From positions 372,001 to 436,000 of the forward strand of contig JAEYLX010000075.1 of NCBI GenBank assembly GCA_023407575.1: DNA of 64,000 nt. Direction: 5' to 3'. Positions 44,077 through 51,864 of the stretch are shown here, one piece after another; positions within the stretch are counted from its first letter, which is position 1; each line of letters begins with the position of its first letter. Below the pieces are notes generated by a model. That model did not search any database. It was not told the origin of the DNA and saw nothing but the letters and a program-made list of their open reading frames with translations. The DNA is from Bacillota bacterium (GTDB taxonomy: Bacteria; Bacillota; Clostridia; Lachnospirales; Lachnospiraceae). Position numbers and translations under genes: made by a program.

Positions 44077-44862
44077 CTATTTTATAAGCTTACAAAAATA
44101 ACATAATTCATTTTGTATGAATTCAATGTTCCCAAAATAGCTTTCCAGCGCTGCCTTTTCTATTTCATCTTTTCCAAAGATTCGATACTTACTATACGTA
44201 AGTAGTATCTTCTCAGTTGTTGTCGGTAAAATTTTTATCATATTTACCGTTGCCGTCTTCTCTGTGTAGCTTATCCTACGCTGCATAAGAATCATGCAGA
44301 GTCTCTGTTCCTTGTCCAGAAGGTTTAAAGTTGTCATTTCACCAAGTTTTTCTCTGCACCCCTCCTTATTTGGCAGATGCTCAAAATCAAAGCAAAAGCA
44401 TCCTCCCTTATTCAGCAAAAGATAGATCTGATTAAAAAATTCTGTAAAGCTTCCTGGCAAAAGTCTGATACTGGTTGCCCCAATCATAATCAAATTATAA
44501 GTATCAGGCAGCTTTAAGCTTGTCATATCCTGTTGATGCAAAGTAATCTTGTCCTTAATTCTTTTATACTTGTTATTTAACAGAAACTCCAATTGGGATA
44601 ACATGTCCCTTGATAAGTCCACCCCGGAAACCTGAAACCCCTTCCGTGCTAAAGGCAATAAGAGCCTCCCGCTTCCACAGCATAAATCAAGTATTGGAGC
44701 CCCGTATATATTAGCCATCTGATAGAAAAAGGAGAGATCATTATTTGTTACAGCTAATAGATCATAAAGTTCAACTGTATCACTATAATAAAAATCCTGA
44801 TCATTAACATAACTGGAATGTTGATCAGCAAGATCTTCAAAAATTCCGAAAAAGTTTTTCAT
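44077..44862 (-). CDS. SAM-dependent methyltransferase of the RiPP operon (MpaM-like)
   Basis: A 261-residue class I methyltransferase. Motif I is ILDLCCGSGRLLLPLARKG (about 57-75), motif II GVDLSRDML and motif IV DTYNLIMIGATSIRLL. It carries an N-terminal segment FGIFEDLADQHSSY not found in all families. In daptide biosynthesis an N-methyltransferase dimethylates the newly made terminal amine. Its place as the first enzyme gene after the precursors fits that role. It has GGAAGGAGG upstream. Confidence 0.85.
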   Translation of the reverse strand: MKNFFGIFEDLADQHSSYVNDQDFYYSDTVELYDLLAVTNNDLSFFYQMANIYGAPILDLCCGSGRLLLPLARKGFQVSGVDLSRDMLSQLEFLLNNKYKRIKDKITLHQQDMTSLKLPDTYNLIMIGATSIRLLPGSFTEFFNQIYLLLNKGGCFCFDFEHLPNKEGCREKLGEMTTLNLLDKEQRLCMILMQRRISYTEKTATVNMIKILPTTTEKILLTYSKYRIFGKDEIEKAALESYFGNIEFIQNELCYFCKLIK

Positions 44863-44953
44863 TTTCCTCCTTCCAATGGTTATCTACCAATACAGCATCA
44901 TGGCTTTAGTAAAACACATTCAGGTTTTTTATGTATATAACTAATAAACAATT

Positions 44954-45100
44954 TTAGGTTATACCTACGACAGCAAGGATAGTAACAACAGCTGCACCGG
45001 CAGTAACTCCATTACGAAAACCTTCCATGAAATCTGAAAATGCTCCCAGATCTTCAACAGATTCTAATTCTTCAAAATTAAGCTCCTTTAACTCTTTCAT
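44954..45100 (-). CDS. RiPP precursor peptide 1 (C-terminal Thr)
   Basis: A 48-residue peptide with GGAGG ribosome site 7 bases upstream. The leader is KELKELNFEELESVEDLGA; the hydrophobic C-terminal part is FRNGVTAGAAVVTILAVVG followed by IT. It ends in Thr, has no Cys, and its tail is Gly/Ala/Val-rich. It shares the LxFEELExVE leader with the two precursor genes upstream. I infer that the C-terminal Thr is the site of decarboxylation, amination and methylation. Confidence 0.82.
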   Translation of the reverse strand: MKELKELNFEELESVEDLGAFSDFMEGFRNGVTAGAAVVTILAVVGIT

Positions 45101-45136
45101 CTTATTTCCTCCTTTCCCAATATTTTAGATGAATAA

Positions 45137-45256
45137 TCAGGTCGCTACTCCAACATAAACAATAAGTCCAATGCCTACTCCAATTACTGTACCGACTACA
45201 GCTTCTTGCCAGCCAAGCTCTTCCACAGGTTCAAGTTCTTCAAAATATAGTTTCAT
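45137..45256 (-). CDS. RiPP precursor peptide 2 (C-terminal Thr)
   Basis: A 39-residue peptide with AAAGGAGGA upstream. It begins MKLYFEELEPVEELGWQEAV and ends VGTVIGVGIGLIVYVGVAT. The hydrophobic core contains several Gly and could be a helical membrane-active peptide. It ends in Ala-Thr like precursor 3. The start codon ATG at 45256 is the only well-spaced one. Confidence 0.85.
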   Translation of the reverse strand: MKLYFEELEPVEELGWQEAVVGTVIGVGIGLIVYVGVAT

Positions 45257-45283
45257 ATCAAATCCTCCTTTCGGATTAATAAA

Positions 45284-45412
45284 TTACGTGGCAACAGCAG
45301 CATAAAGGACAAGTCCTACGACAAATCCAAAACCAACACCAGTGCCCAGATCTTCCCAGTCAATGATTTCTTCGACTGCTTCAAGTTCTTCAAAATACAG
45401 TTCCTTTAACAC
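45284..45412 (-). CDS. RiPP precursor peptide 3 (C-terminal Thr)
   Basis: A 42-residue peptide with a GTG start at 45412 and GGGAGG upstream. The leader KELYFEELEAVEEII is nearly identical to that of the other two, followed by DWEDLGTGVGFGFVVGLVLY and AAVAT. It is the closest in leader sequence to precursor 2. The terminal AVAT matches the end of precursor 2. Confidence 0.82.
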   Translation of the reverse strand: MLKELYFEELEAVEEIIDWEDLGTGVGFGFVVGLVLYAAVAT

Positions 45413-45519
45413 TGTTTTTCCTCCCTTCTCAATCAGTAATTAGTCAATATTCATATAAAAACCTAAATGTGTTCGACATCTTAAGAAGCAGAATGCTTTC
45501 TATAAATCACCAAGGGGGA

Positions 45520-45585
45520 CTAATCTATCTTTAAGAACCATTTAATTAATTCCCAGATGTCAGTTGCTGCATTTGTAGTATACAT
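45520..45585 (-). CDS. 21-residue amphipathic peptide, first gene of the RiPP operon
   Basis: A very short gene with a strong site, AAAGGAGGG, 5 bases before ATG. It encodes MYTTNAATDIWELIKWFLKI and ends in Asp. It has no leader motif and no terminal Thr, so it is not another precursor of the same type. The DIWELIKWFLKI segment is an amphipathic helix and resembles staphylococcal delta-lysin or phenol-soluble modulins (for example the LVKW pattern). It could be a signal for the LytTR kinase encoded just upstream, a helper toxin, or a leaderless peptide. Confidence 0.65.
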   Translation of the reverse strand: MYTTNAATDIWELIKWFLKID

Positions 45586-45617
45586 AATCATCCCTCCTTT
45601 TTTCAGTTATTTACTTT

Positions 45618-45678
45618 ATTCTACTAAATATATCTAATAATTCCATATTAATGTTCTACTATGCATATATAAGTTCTA
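45618..45678 (-). promoter_or_regulatory. RiPP operon promoter with two 15-bp direct repeats
   Basis: On the plus strand the repeats CATATTAATGTTCTA (45644-45658) and CATATATAAGTTCTA (45664-45678) are 12 of 15 identical and exactly 20 bases apart. On the minus strand they precede a TAGAAT -10 box (45618-45623), and the first repeat covers the -35 region, which is otherwise poor. This is the architecture of LytTR (AgrA/PlnC-type) response-regulator sites, and the matching regulator is encoded next door. A single related TATATAAGTTC element occurs at 48048-48060. Confidence 0.65.
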
Positions 45679-45751
45679 AAATACACACTACCGAAGTCTT
45701 CTGTTATAAACCTTGTCCAATCAGGGGCAATGACCCCCTAACGGGCACACG

Positions 45752-45793
45752 AAAAAAACCTATGGTACTTCTAACTAAAGAAATACCATAAGT
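45752..45793. terminator. Bidirectional terminator between the RiPP operon and the two-component system
   Basis: A 10-bp stem with one wobble pair (ACCTATGGTA and TACCATAAGT on the plus strand) has a run of A on one side and TTTTT on the other. It ends the histidine kinase transcript on the minus strand just before the RiPP promoter region. Confidence 0.8.
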
Positions 45794-45826
45794 TTTTATT
45801 TCATATAAATTATTCAATTCTCAAAT

Positions 45827-47152
45827 TTAATCCTTAACCGCTCCCTTCAGGGCTATCTCTGTGCGAATACTATCTACTAGATTACTCCAGCATATACTGC
45901 CATGATATTTCTCCACTACACTTCTCATATTCATTATTCCAAACCCATGATTTTCTATATCCGTTTTATCACTAATCATTATTCCGTTCACTATTTTAAC
46001 TGGATGAAGGAAGGAATTATCAATAGTTACATACAGCCTGTCCTTATTATGTTTAAATTCCACGTGAATAAATTTATCCCCCTCTGCTGGTATCTTCTCA
46101 CAAGCTTCATAAGCATTTTCCATTGCATTTGAAAAGAGGGTACATAAATCAACCGAGTTAATATTTAGGTCTGGCGGAATAAAACCTTTAAAAATAATTT
46201 TAATTCCTTTCTCAACGGATTTTTTAGAAATGCTATTCATTACTGCATTTATAATAGAGTTACCGGATTGGTAAGCAATGCTTAGTTCCTCCTTCATAGT
46301 TTCTAAATTCATAAGATAAGTATGCAGCTCTTCATATTGCTTACTTTCACAAAGATATTGAAGACTATTCATATGGGAGTTATAATCGTGACGGAATTTA
46401 CGCAGCTTTAGATTCATATCATCGATGTTACGATAATAAGCCTCCTGTTCATGCTGATATACTTTATTAAGGATATTCAATTGCTTATAGTGATTTCTCG
46501 AATTTAGTAAAATGATGAAATAGATACATATGCCTAAGGTTAATAAGCATAGACATAAAATAGCGTACATGAGAATTCGATTTGTTGTATGGGTATCTTC
46601 GCCCAACAGGTATCCTTGAAGACAACCTACTACAATGGCTCCAATTGTTCCAATCATAACAACAAAAAAATAACTCATTTTCGGAATAGTAAAGGAATAA
46701 CCTAACTTGCTTTTAATGAACCTCTTTAGGCGTATCAAAAGTATGAGGCAAAAAACAGTTATTATATTATTTAATAATTCCCAGGGAGATAGAACCCATA
46801 ACTTCACAATGGGATGGTTAATAATGTCCGACATACAAATTGATATGACAATATCTAAGCAGGATATTACTAGAAAAGAACCGATAAATACCATTGTTTT
46901 CTTTCTAATAGACTCACTAAAAAGTAGTACTAGAACTATATATCGAAATACGATGCTCCATATAATCCAGTTGTTTTCCGACTGTATTTGGGTATACACG
47001 GTTGTACCCATGATTAATACAGCTATGTATATGACACAAAGCTTTTTATTTCGAATAAACGAACAATTAAAAAGTCCTGTGAATACTAAGCACAATTTTA
47101 TAATATCAAAAAGCATGCTAATAATTTCATGTACCATATTTTCCTGTATCAT
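45827..47152 (-). CDS. AgrC-like membrane histidine kinase (GHKL family)
   Basis: A 441-residue sensor kinase with about six membrane helices in residues ~5-215 and a cytoplasmic HPK10-type kinase. The phosphorylation motif is KFRHDYNSHMNSLQYL with His255, the N box is LCTLFSNAMENAYEACEK and the G box is GFGIMNMRSVVEKYHG. This is the class used for autoinducing peptides and bacteriocin pheromones. It starts four bases after the response regulator stop. No agrB- or agrD-type gene is seen, so its signal may be the 21-residue peptide or the mature product. Confidence 0.9.
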   Translation of the reverse strand: MIQENMVHEIISMLFDIIKLCLVFTGLFNCSFIRNKKLCVIYIAVLIMGTTVYTQIQSENNWIIWSIVFRYIVLVLLFSESIRKKTMVFIGSFLVISCLDIVISICMSDIINHPIVKLWVLSPWELLNNIITVFCLILLIRLKRFIKSKLGYSFTIPKMSYFFVVMIGTIGAIVVGCLQGYLLGEDTHTTNRILMYAILCLCLLTLGICIYFIILLNSRNHYKQLNILNKVYQHEQEAYYRNIDDMNLKLRKFRHDYNSHMNSLQYLCESKQYEELHTYLMNLETMKEELSIAYQSGNSIINAVMNSISKKSVEKGIKIIFKGFIPPDLNINSVDLCTLFSNAMENAYEACEKIPAEGDKFIHVEFKHNKDRLYVTIDNSFLHPVKIVNGIMISDKTDIENHGFGIMNMRSVVEKYHGSICWSNLVDSIRTEIALKGAVKD

Positions 47153-47155
47153 ATC

Positions 47156-47860
47156 CTACAAATACCTCGCTGTTTGTTTTAAGAAATCATCATAGGCTAT
47201 TAAAAATTCCTTTCTTTTTCCTCTGCTTACATTTATTTGATCTCCGTTCTCCAGAATAAGTCTAGATTTCACCTCCTTGATATACTCCATATTCACCAGA
47301 TATGAATTGCCGGTGCGAAAAAACGAATTTCCCGGTAATATACTTTCCCAATCGGTCAGGCTTTTACGTATCATATATTTCTTTTCAGTTGTTACAACCC
47401 TTGTATAAATATGATCACTACTTATGTACATAATATCTCTGGATATAACATATACAGGATTGTTACTATCCCCCACATCGATCATGATACTACTCTGAAA
47501 CTCGGAGATTGCTTTCTCTAGGGCTTTATACAGCAACTCTTCCTGAATAGGCTTTACAAGAAAATCAATTACATTCGTTCCAAATGCATGTCCCATCATG
47601 TCTTTATGCGACGTTAAAAATATAATCAATACATTTCTGTCCAGTATTTTTAGTAGCTTCTTAATTTCGATTCCATCAATCCCAGGCATTTCTATATCAA
47701 GAAAAACCAGATTCATTCCCTCCGTAGACGCTAATAATTCTTCTCCTGTGGAAAAGGTCTGCAACGTATAAACCATCTTCATATTCCTAAAATAGTTATC
47801 ACATAAGGTGCATACCTGTCTCTGTATATACTTCTCATCATCGCAAATAGAAATTCTCAT
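47156..47860 (-). CDS. LytTR-family response regulator
   Basis: A 234-residue AgrA/PlnC-type regulator. The receiver domain has the phospho-acceptor Asp55 in LVFLDIEMPGIDGIEI and EDD-type acidic residues CDDEK at the start. The LytTR DNA-binding domain (about 130-234) has MYISSDHIYTRVVTTEKKY, TGNSYLVNMEYIKEVKSR and LENGDQINVSRGKRKEFL. I chose ATG 47860 with AGAGGTGAC upstream over an in-frame start at 47893. It probably binds the direct repeats in the RiPP promoter. It lies head-to-tail with the kinase gene. Confidence 0.9.
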   Translation of the reverse strand: MRISICDDEKYIQRQVCTLCDNYFRNMKMVYTLQTFSTGEELLASTEGMNLVFLDIEMPGIDGIEIKKLLKILDRNVLIIFLTSHKDMMGHAFGTNVIDFLVKPIQEELLYKALEKAISEFQSSIMIDVGDSNNPVYVISRDIMYISSDHIYTRVVTTEKKYMIRKSLTDWESILPGNSFFRTGNSYLVNMEYIKEVKSRLILENGDQINVSRGKRKEFLIAYDDFLKQTARYL

Positions 47861-48059
47861 TTGTGTCACCTCTGATTCAGATACCAAAGTCAATTTAATT
47901 CACATAATTTTCCTTTTATATGTTTTTATTTTAACAGAATCCCGTAATAAAATCACTAAAAATTTATGTAAAATATTGAAGAATTTCCTTATTTTTTATA
48001 ATATTATTGCCTGCTGTAACTTTGTTGGGCTTACACTTACTTCAACATTATATAAGTTC

Positions 48060-48605
48060 CTAAAAATTAGCCTGCAGCTTTTGTATCGTATTCATGGTCC
48101 TTGAAGTAAGTTTACTTTTAAATTCTTTTTTACCGAGTATTTTATTGCCAAAATCAGACTTCAATGTATTTCCTTTCGGCACAATCCAATAAATTCCCTG
48201 TTCTCCTAAGAGCAACTGCTCCTGCTCTTCTTTACTACATTGCTCAAAAAGAGCCTTTAATTGCTCTCCAAGTAATATGTCATTGTTAATCAGAATGTAG
48301 TGATGGTAATTCTCGGGAACTACATGATTTTTTGCTTCCTCAATCATTTGAGTAATTTGCTCCTTTGATTTAATAAAAATATTTGCTTCATATCCAAAGT
48401 GAGTACTTAATTTGTTCTCTATTTGCAGTTTTTGATCTTCATAGGACACATTTTTCTCCGAAGTCGTTAAAATTACATTTCCTGTAGCTAATATGGTTTT
48501 AACCCTCTGATAATTCATCAGCTCTAGGACCTTAGCCAATTCACCCATTTTTATATTAATACCATTGAGATTAATACCTCTTAAAAAAATTGCAAATGCT
48601 TCCAT
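48060..48605 (-). CDS. DUF1697 family protein
   Basis: A protein of about 181 residues of the DUF1697 family, recognised by the start AIFLRGINLNGINIKMGELA, then ILATGNVILTTSEKN and the LTSRTMNTIQKL ending. The function of the family is unknown. I place the start at ATG 48605 after AGGGTGGAT. It is transcribed toward the LytTR operon and is probably independent. Confidence 0.85.
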   Translation of the reverse strand: MEAFAIFLRGINLNGINIKMGELAKVLELMNYQRVKTILATGNVILTTSEKNVSYEDQKLQIENKLSTHFGYEANIFIKSKEQITQMIEEAKNHVVPENYHHYILINNDILLGEQLKALFEQCSKEEQEQLLLGEQGIYWIVPKGNTLKSDFGNKILGKKEFKSKLTSRTMNTIQKLQANF

Positions 48606-48669
48606 ATCCACCCTGCTTTCTTTAACTAAAAGTCCGTTTACATTACACACATTCTTGTTCTGATGCAAA

Positions 48670-48710
48670 AATAGGCAAACTCCAATCTATATGATTGATG
48701 CTCGCCTATT
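48670..48710 (-). terminator. Terminator of the diguanylate cyclase gene
   Basis: A hairpin with a 7-bp outer stem (AATAGGC and GCCTATT) and an inner CAATC/GATTG stem is followed on the minus strand by TTTTTGC. It separates the cyclase gene from the DUF1697 gene. Confidence 0.6.
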
Positions 48711-48797
48711 CGTTTTGGAATGATTTTAATCATAACTCTTATTAATTTAATTTGTCAATATGCTTTCCAGTATCTCCTAATTATTATGTGAAAAAAT

Positions 48798-50399
48798 CTA
48801 TGATCTAATAATCTTTAAATCCTTCTTTACTATTCTTTTTTCCTGATACATTTTTTCATCTGCATTGTTAATGATGATATCAATATATTCATTTGGACTA
48901 AATTTAAATTCCTCTATCCCATGGCTGGCACTAATAAGGTATTTTCTATTCTCTGTTTCATTAATTTTTTGATATGCCGCATTAATTCTAATCCAAATAT
49001 TTTCTGCCTCTGCTTCATCCAAATTATTAAATATAATGAGAAACTCATCACCACCAAGTCTGGAAATAAAATCATTCGAACGAATATTTTCCTTTATTAC
49101 ACTAACTATGCTTTGTATCAGCTCGTCTCCAGCCTCGTGTCCCAAATGATCATTTACGTCTTTTAAACCATTGATATCAATAAAGCAAATACTCACTTTT
49201 CCGCCTTCTTTTGGGGCGTCTTTATATATCTTATATAGCTTTTCAAAACCTGCTCGTCTGTTATAAACACCAGTCATCGTATCATATTCTGAAAAATACT
49301 TTACTCGATCTTTTTCAATCTTATTGATCAGCATAAGTAATGCAACTACAAGAGCAATAATAAAGAGTAGAACAAATGCCCAAATATTCGACTCTAATAT
49401 ATCAATAATTCTTTCTATAAAATTATCAAAAAATAATTTCCCCTTAATACTCACTGGTGATATATAGGATACGATATACCAATCGCCCTCACCAAGACTA
49501 ATGGAATAGTCCTTATAATCTACTGCAAATTCATTGCTTGTCAAAATATTTGTATAGGAGAAAAGTCCTTTTGAGGTTCTTAAAGAACCAACATCACTTT
49601 TAGAAATTTCCTTCCATTCTTCCGAAAATTGATTGTTAAAGGATTCTGATAATCTATCTTCATACATGAAGGACCATTCTTTATTTCTATCGGCTCCGTT
49701 ATATAACCAATAAGAGTTTGAATTCAGCATAAAGATATGACCTTTACTGTTTGTAGCTATCCTTTTCACCTGTTGTAACATATCATCAGCATAATAGTTT
49801 AATATAATAATACCCTTTAGCACACCATCACCATAGTAGGGAGTTGCTAGACGAATTACAGGATTTATTGGTTCTTGAATGGCATCACCATCCATATTTA
49901 GATCCATTTTTGATATGTATATTTGGTTCTCCTTCAAGTTAATGGTATCTAAGAAATAAAATCGTTCCTTTTTATTCTGAAGTTGCTCCTTCGGTATGAT
50001 ATTCGCACCTTCCTCTGAATAGTTAATACGAATCATTTCATTGCCATCGATATCAATATATCTGATTTGGTCATATATTTTCTTTCTATCCGAGAACGCT
50101 TTCCACTGTTGTTCAATATCAGAATAATCCTTAGTGCTCATATCGGTTAGTTTTAAGCTGTCACTTATATATAATAAATCAGTTATTAATCGATTCACCC
50201 TATTTAATATAATTGTTCTCTCAACTTCCACTAAGTTTTCTTCACTGTTAAGAATTTCACTTTGTTGAATTCGATCCGCATTCATACGAATAATTAATGA
50301 AACTGATAAATAAATCGTTCCTAATACTAAAAACACAATTATTCCGTAAATTAATGTTTTTTTCAGCATTCCTAAAAAGTTCCTATCTGTCACTCGCAT
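48798..50399 (-). CDS. Membrane-bound diguanylate cyclase
   Basis: A 533-residue sensor enzyme for c-di-GMP synthesis. It has a helix at 11-33, an extracytoplasmic dCACHE-like sensor region (about 40-335) and a second helix at 339-358. The GGDEF domain follows, with FIDINGLKDVNDHLGHEAGD (Asp408 metal ligand) and the intact catalytic GGDEF at 449-453. An RxxD inhibitory site is not obvious. There is no EAL domain. The ATG at 50399 follows GAGGAGAAA. The repeat-rich gap 50400-50925 lies upstream. Confidence 0.93.
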   Translation of the reverse strand: MRVTDRNFLGMLKKTLIYGIIVFLVLGTIYLSVSLIIRMNADRIQQSEILNSEENLVEVERTIILNRVNRLITDLLYISDSLKLTDMSTKDYSDIEQQWKAFSDRKKIYDQIRYIDIDGNEMIRINYSEEGANIIPKEQLQNKKERFYFLDTINLKENQIYISKMDLNMDGDAIQEPINPVIRLATPYYGDGVLKGIIILNYYADDMLQQVKRIATNSKGHIFMLNSNSYWLYNGADRNKEWSFMYEDRLSESFNNQFSEEWKEISKSDVGSLRTSKGLFSYTNILTSNEFAVDYKDYSISLGEGDWYIVSYISPVSIKGKLFFDNFIERIIDILESNIWAFVLLFIIALVVALLMLINKIEKDRVKYFSEYDTMTGVYNRRAGFEKLYKIYKDAPKEGGKVSICFIDINGLKDVNDHLGHEAGDELIQSIVSVIKENIRSNDFISRLGGDEFLIIFNNLDEAEAENIWIRINAAYQKINETENRKYLISASHGIEEFKFSPNEYIDIIINNADEKMYQEKRIVKKDLKIIRS

Positions 50400-50446
50400 T
50401 TTCTCCTCTGTTATTACTTAACTATAATATTGCTTATCCTGTATCA

Positions 50447-50592
50447 CAACTTATTCCTCTATTGCTACTTATTACTCTATCACTACTTATTCCTCTATTA
50501 TTAATTTTCTCTTCTATTATTACTTACTGCTCCATTACTTACTGCTCCATTACTTACTTAATATTCTATTATTACTTAATATTCTATTATTG
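50447..50592. repeat. Degenerate AT-rich tandem repeats upstream of the diguanylate cyclase gene
   Basis: On the coding strand of the cyclase gene the tract repeats an 18-base unit like AGAGGAATAAGTAGTGAT three times, followed by two copies of GGAGCAGTAAGTAAT and A/T-rich variants. It begins about 50 bases upstream of the start codon. It is not a CRISPR and contains no gene. Confidence 0.75.
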
Positions 50593-50851
50593 CATACTTT
50601 TCTATCTTTACATATAAATTACTACTCTATATCTTTTACATTGTTACACGTTACATCATTTTCAACAAAAAATCATACAAAAGTCCTATATTAAAAATCA
50701 TTATATCAAATGAAATTCACAAATACAATTTAACTTTTTAACGAAAACATTTTCCGATAAAATTTTCATATAGATTATTGATAATTTAGCAATTGTTTAC
50801 TTATTTCACTTTGGTATCATCTCATCAAAGAAATTTTTATGGAAAGCTAAC

Positions 50852-50897
50852 TTGACATTGTAGTTTTCGTATGATATTGTATAAATGTAAAGTTTAC
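50852..50897 (+). promoter_or_regulatory. Promoter and operator-like palindrome before the second XRE module
   Basis: TTGACA (50852-50857) with a likely -10 TATTGT 17 bases later (50875-50880) precedes the palindrome GTAAAGTTTAC (50887-50897). The palindrome is a plausible autorepressor site for the XRE protein. The -10 is imperfect. Confidence 0.55.
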
Positions 50898-50925
50898 TTT
50901 CCGTTTTAGAATAAGAGGTGATAAT

Positions 50926-51132
50926 TTGAAAAACAGGCTGGAAGAAATTCGAAAGCAAAAGGGGATAAAGCAAGAAGAACTTGCAGCAGCCTTAGAGGTT
51001 TCCAGGCAGACCATTGGTTCTTTAGAAAACGGACGTTATAACCCCTCTATCCTGTTAGCCTTTAGAATTGCCAGGTATTTTAACATGTCCATTGAAGAAA
51101 TATTTATTTATGAGGAGGAAAACAATGAATAA
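50926..51132 (+). CDS. XRE-family regulator of the second regulator/membrane module
   Basis: A 68-residue HTH_3 protein, KNRLEEIRKQKGIKQEELAA followed by ALEVSRQTIGSLENGRYNPS and a C-terminal acidic tail. It uses a TTG start at 50926 with AAGAGGTG upstream. The two-gene layout matches the 0.6-1.3 kb module with gene order reversed. Its end overlaps the membrane protein gene by eight bases. Confidence 0.87.
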   Translation: MKNRLEEIRKQKGIKQEELAAALEVSRQTIGSLENGRYNPSILLAFRIARYFNMSIEEIFIYEEENNE

Positions 51133-51541
51133 AAAAATAGCTCCATATTTAGGTACACTATTTATTGGTATCTGCAGTTTTATTGCAAGTTTCTTTTTTC
51201 AAGGTGAAGAGGTAAAGGCTATATCGGGTGTTTTAATTGGAATTGGAGCAGGTTTGGTTGGATTAAGTGCATCTTACTTAATTATGAAGTATATGGAACA
51301 TAAGAATCCTGAACTCGAAAGACAGACTAGAATTGATCAGAATGACGAGCGTAATGCGTTAATTCGTAATCGTGCAAAAGCAAAAGCCGGAGATATTACC
51401 CAGTGGTTTATTATGGCTCTATGTTACATTACTATATTAATCTCTGCTCCTGTTTGGCTTTCCCTTACTGTTGCAGGTGTGTTTCTATTTTACAATCTTT
51501 TAAGTATGTATCTGACTTTAAAATATCAAAAAGAAATGTAG
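51125..51541 (+). CDS. Small membrane protein coupled to the XRE regulator
   Basis: A 138-residue protein with four hydrophobic segments (about 7-25, 33-54, 92-110 and 112-130). Between segments two and three it has DERNALIRNRAKAKAGD, the same DERxxxIRxxA motif as the membrane protein at 757-1287 (related to DUF2178-like sequences). The ATG at 51125 follows GAGGAGG. The function is unknown. Confidence 0.78.
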   Translation: MNKKIAPYLGTLFIGICSFIASFFFQGEEVKAISGVLIGIGAGLVGLSASYLIMKYMEHKNPELERQTRIDQNDERNALIRNRAKAKAGDITQWFIMALCYITILISAPVWLSLTVAGVFLFYNLLSMYLTLKYQKEM

Positions 51542-51685
51542 CTAAAGAACTTAAAGGGAGGAACGAATTCTTGTTTTTTTGTATGAAATTAAGCAGTCGA
51601 AAACTACTCCTTCAAGTAATCTATACGACATTACAGTTCTAGTCATATTTTTGAGTATGACAATAATAAGTTACTTGTTACTGCC

Positions 51686-51716
51686 TAAGGGGTTTTTAAA
51701 AAGTAAAAACCCCTTA
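51686..51716. terminator. 12-bp inverted repeat between converging genes
   Basis: A perfect inverted repeat (TAAGGGGTTTTT, loop AAAAAGT, then AAAAACCCCTTA) lies between the second XRE module and the PadR gene that converges on it. T runs lie inside the stem rather than after it, so terminator function is likely but not certain. The rest of the 51542-51864 gap holds no recognisable gene. Confidence 0.5.
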
Positions 51717-51864
51717 CAAAACTGGGAAATCTCTGGTAATACTTTATTACTGATTTTGCAAAGTATCTCCCATCACAGCTTATAGTAACTTATTCTTTAC
51801 TTTAGTAACTCATCACATTAGAAATCGACCCATTTTAAACCGAAGCTCAAAATATATTATGGGT

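Noticed and set aside
44954..45412. Lanthipeptide or sactipeptide precursors
   Set aside because: The peptides have no cysteine, and no LanM/LanB/LanC or cluster-bearing sactisynthase is encoded nearby.
39380..45412. Epipeptide (YydF-type) system
   Set aside because: The M50 protease and exporter are similar, but there is no YydG-like radical SAM epimerase, and the aminotransferase, methyltransferase and Thr ends fit the daptide scheme better.
45520..45585. AgrD autoinducing-peptide precursor
   Set aside because: There is no cysteine for a thiolactone, no acidic C-terminal tail, and no AgrB-type protease in the window.
28708..45600. Prophage or genomic island
   Set aside because: No integrase, attachment repeats or tRNA flank the operon; base composition appears similar to the neighbours by eye.
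50297..50617. Plus-strand hydrophobic coding region
   Set aside because: It lies over the cyclase gene's 5' end and the repeat tract; the Leu/Ile/Tyr-rich sequence reflects repeat composition.
51579..51785. Small plus-strand coding region
   Set aside because: No ribosome site, no recognisable domain, and it contains the inverted repeat; probably non-coding.
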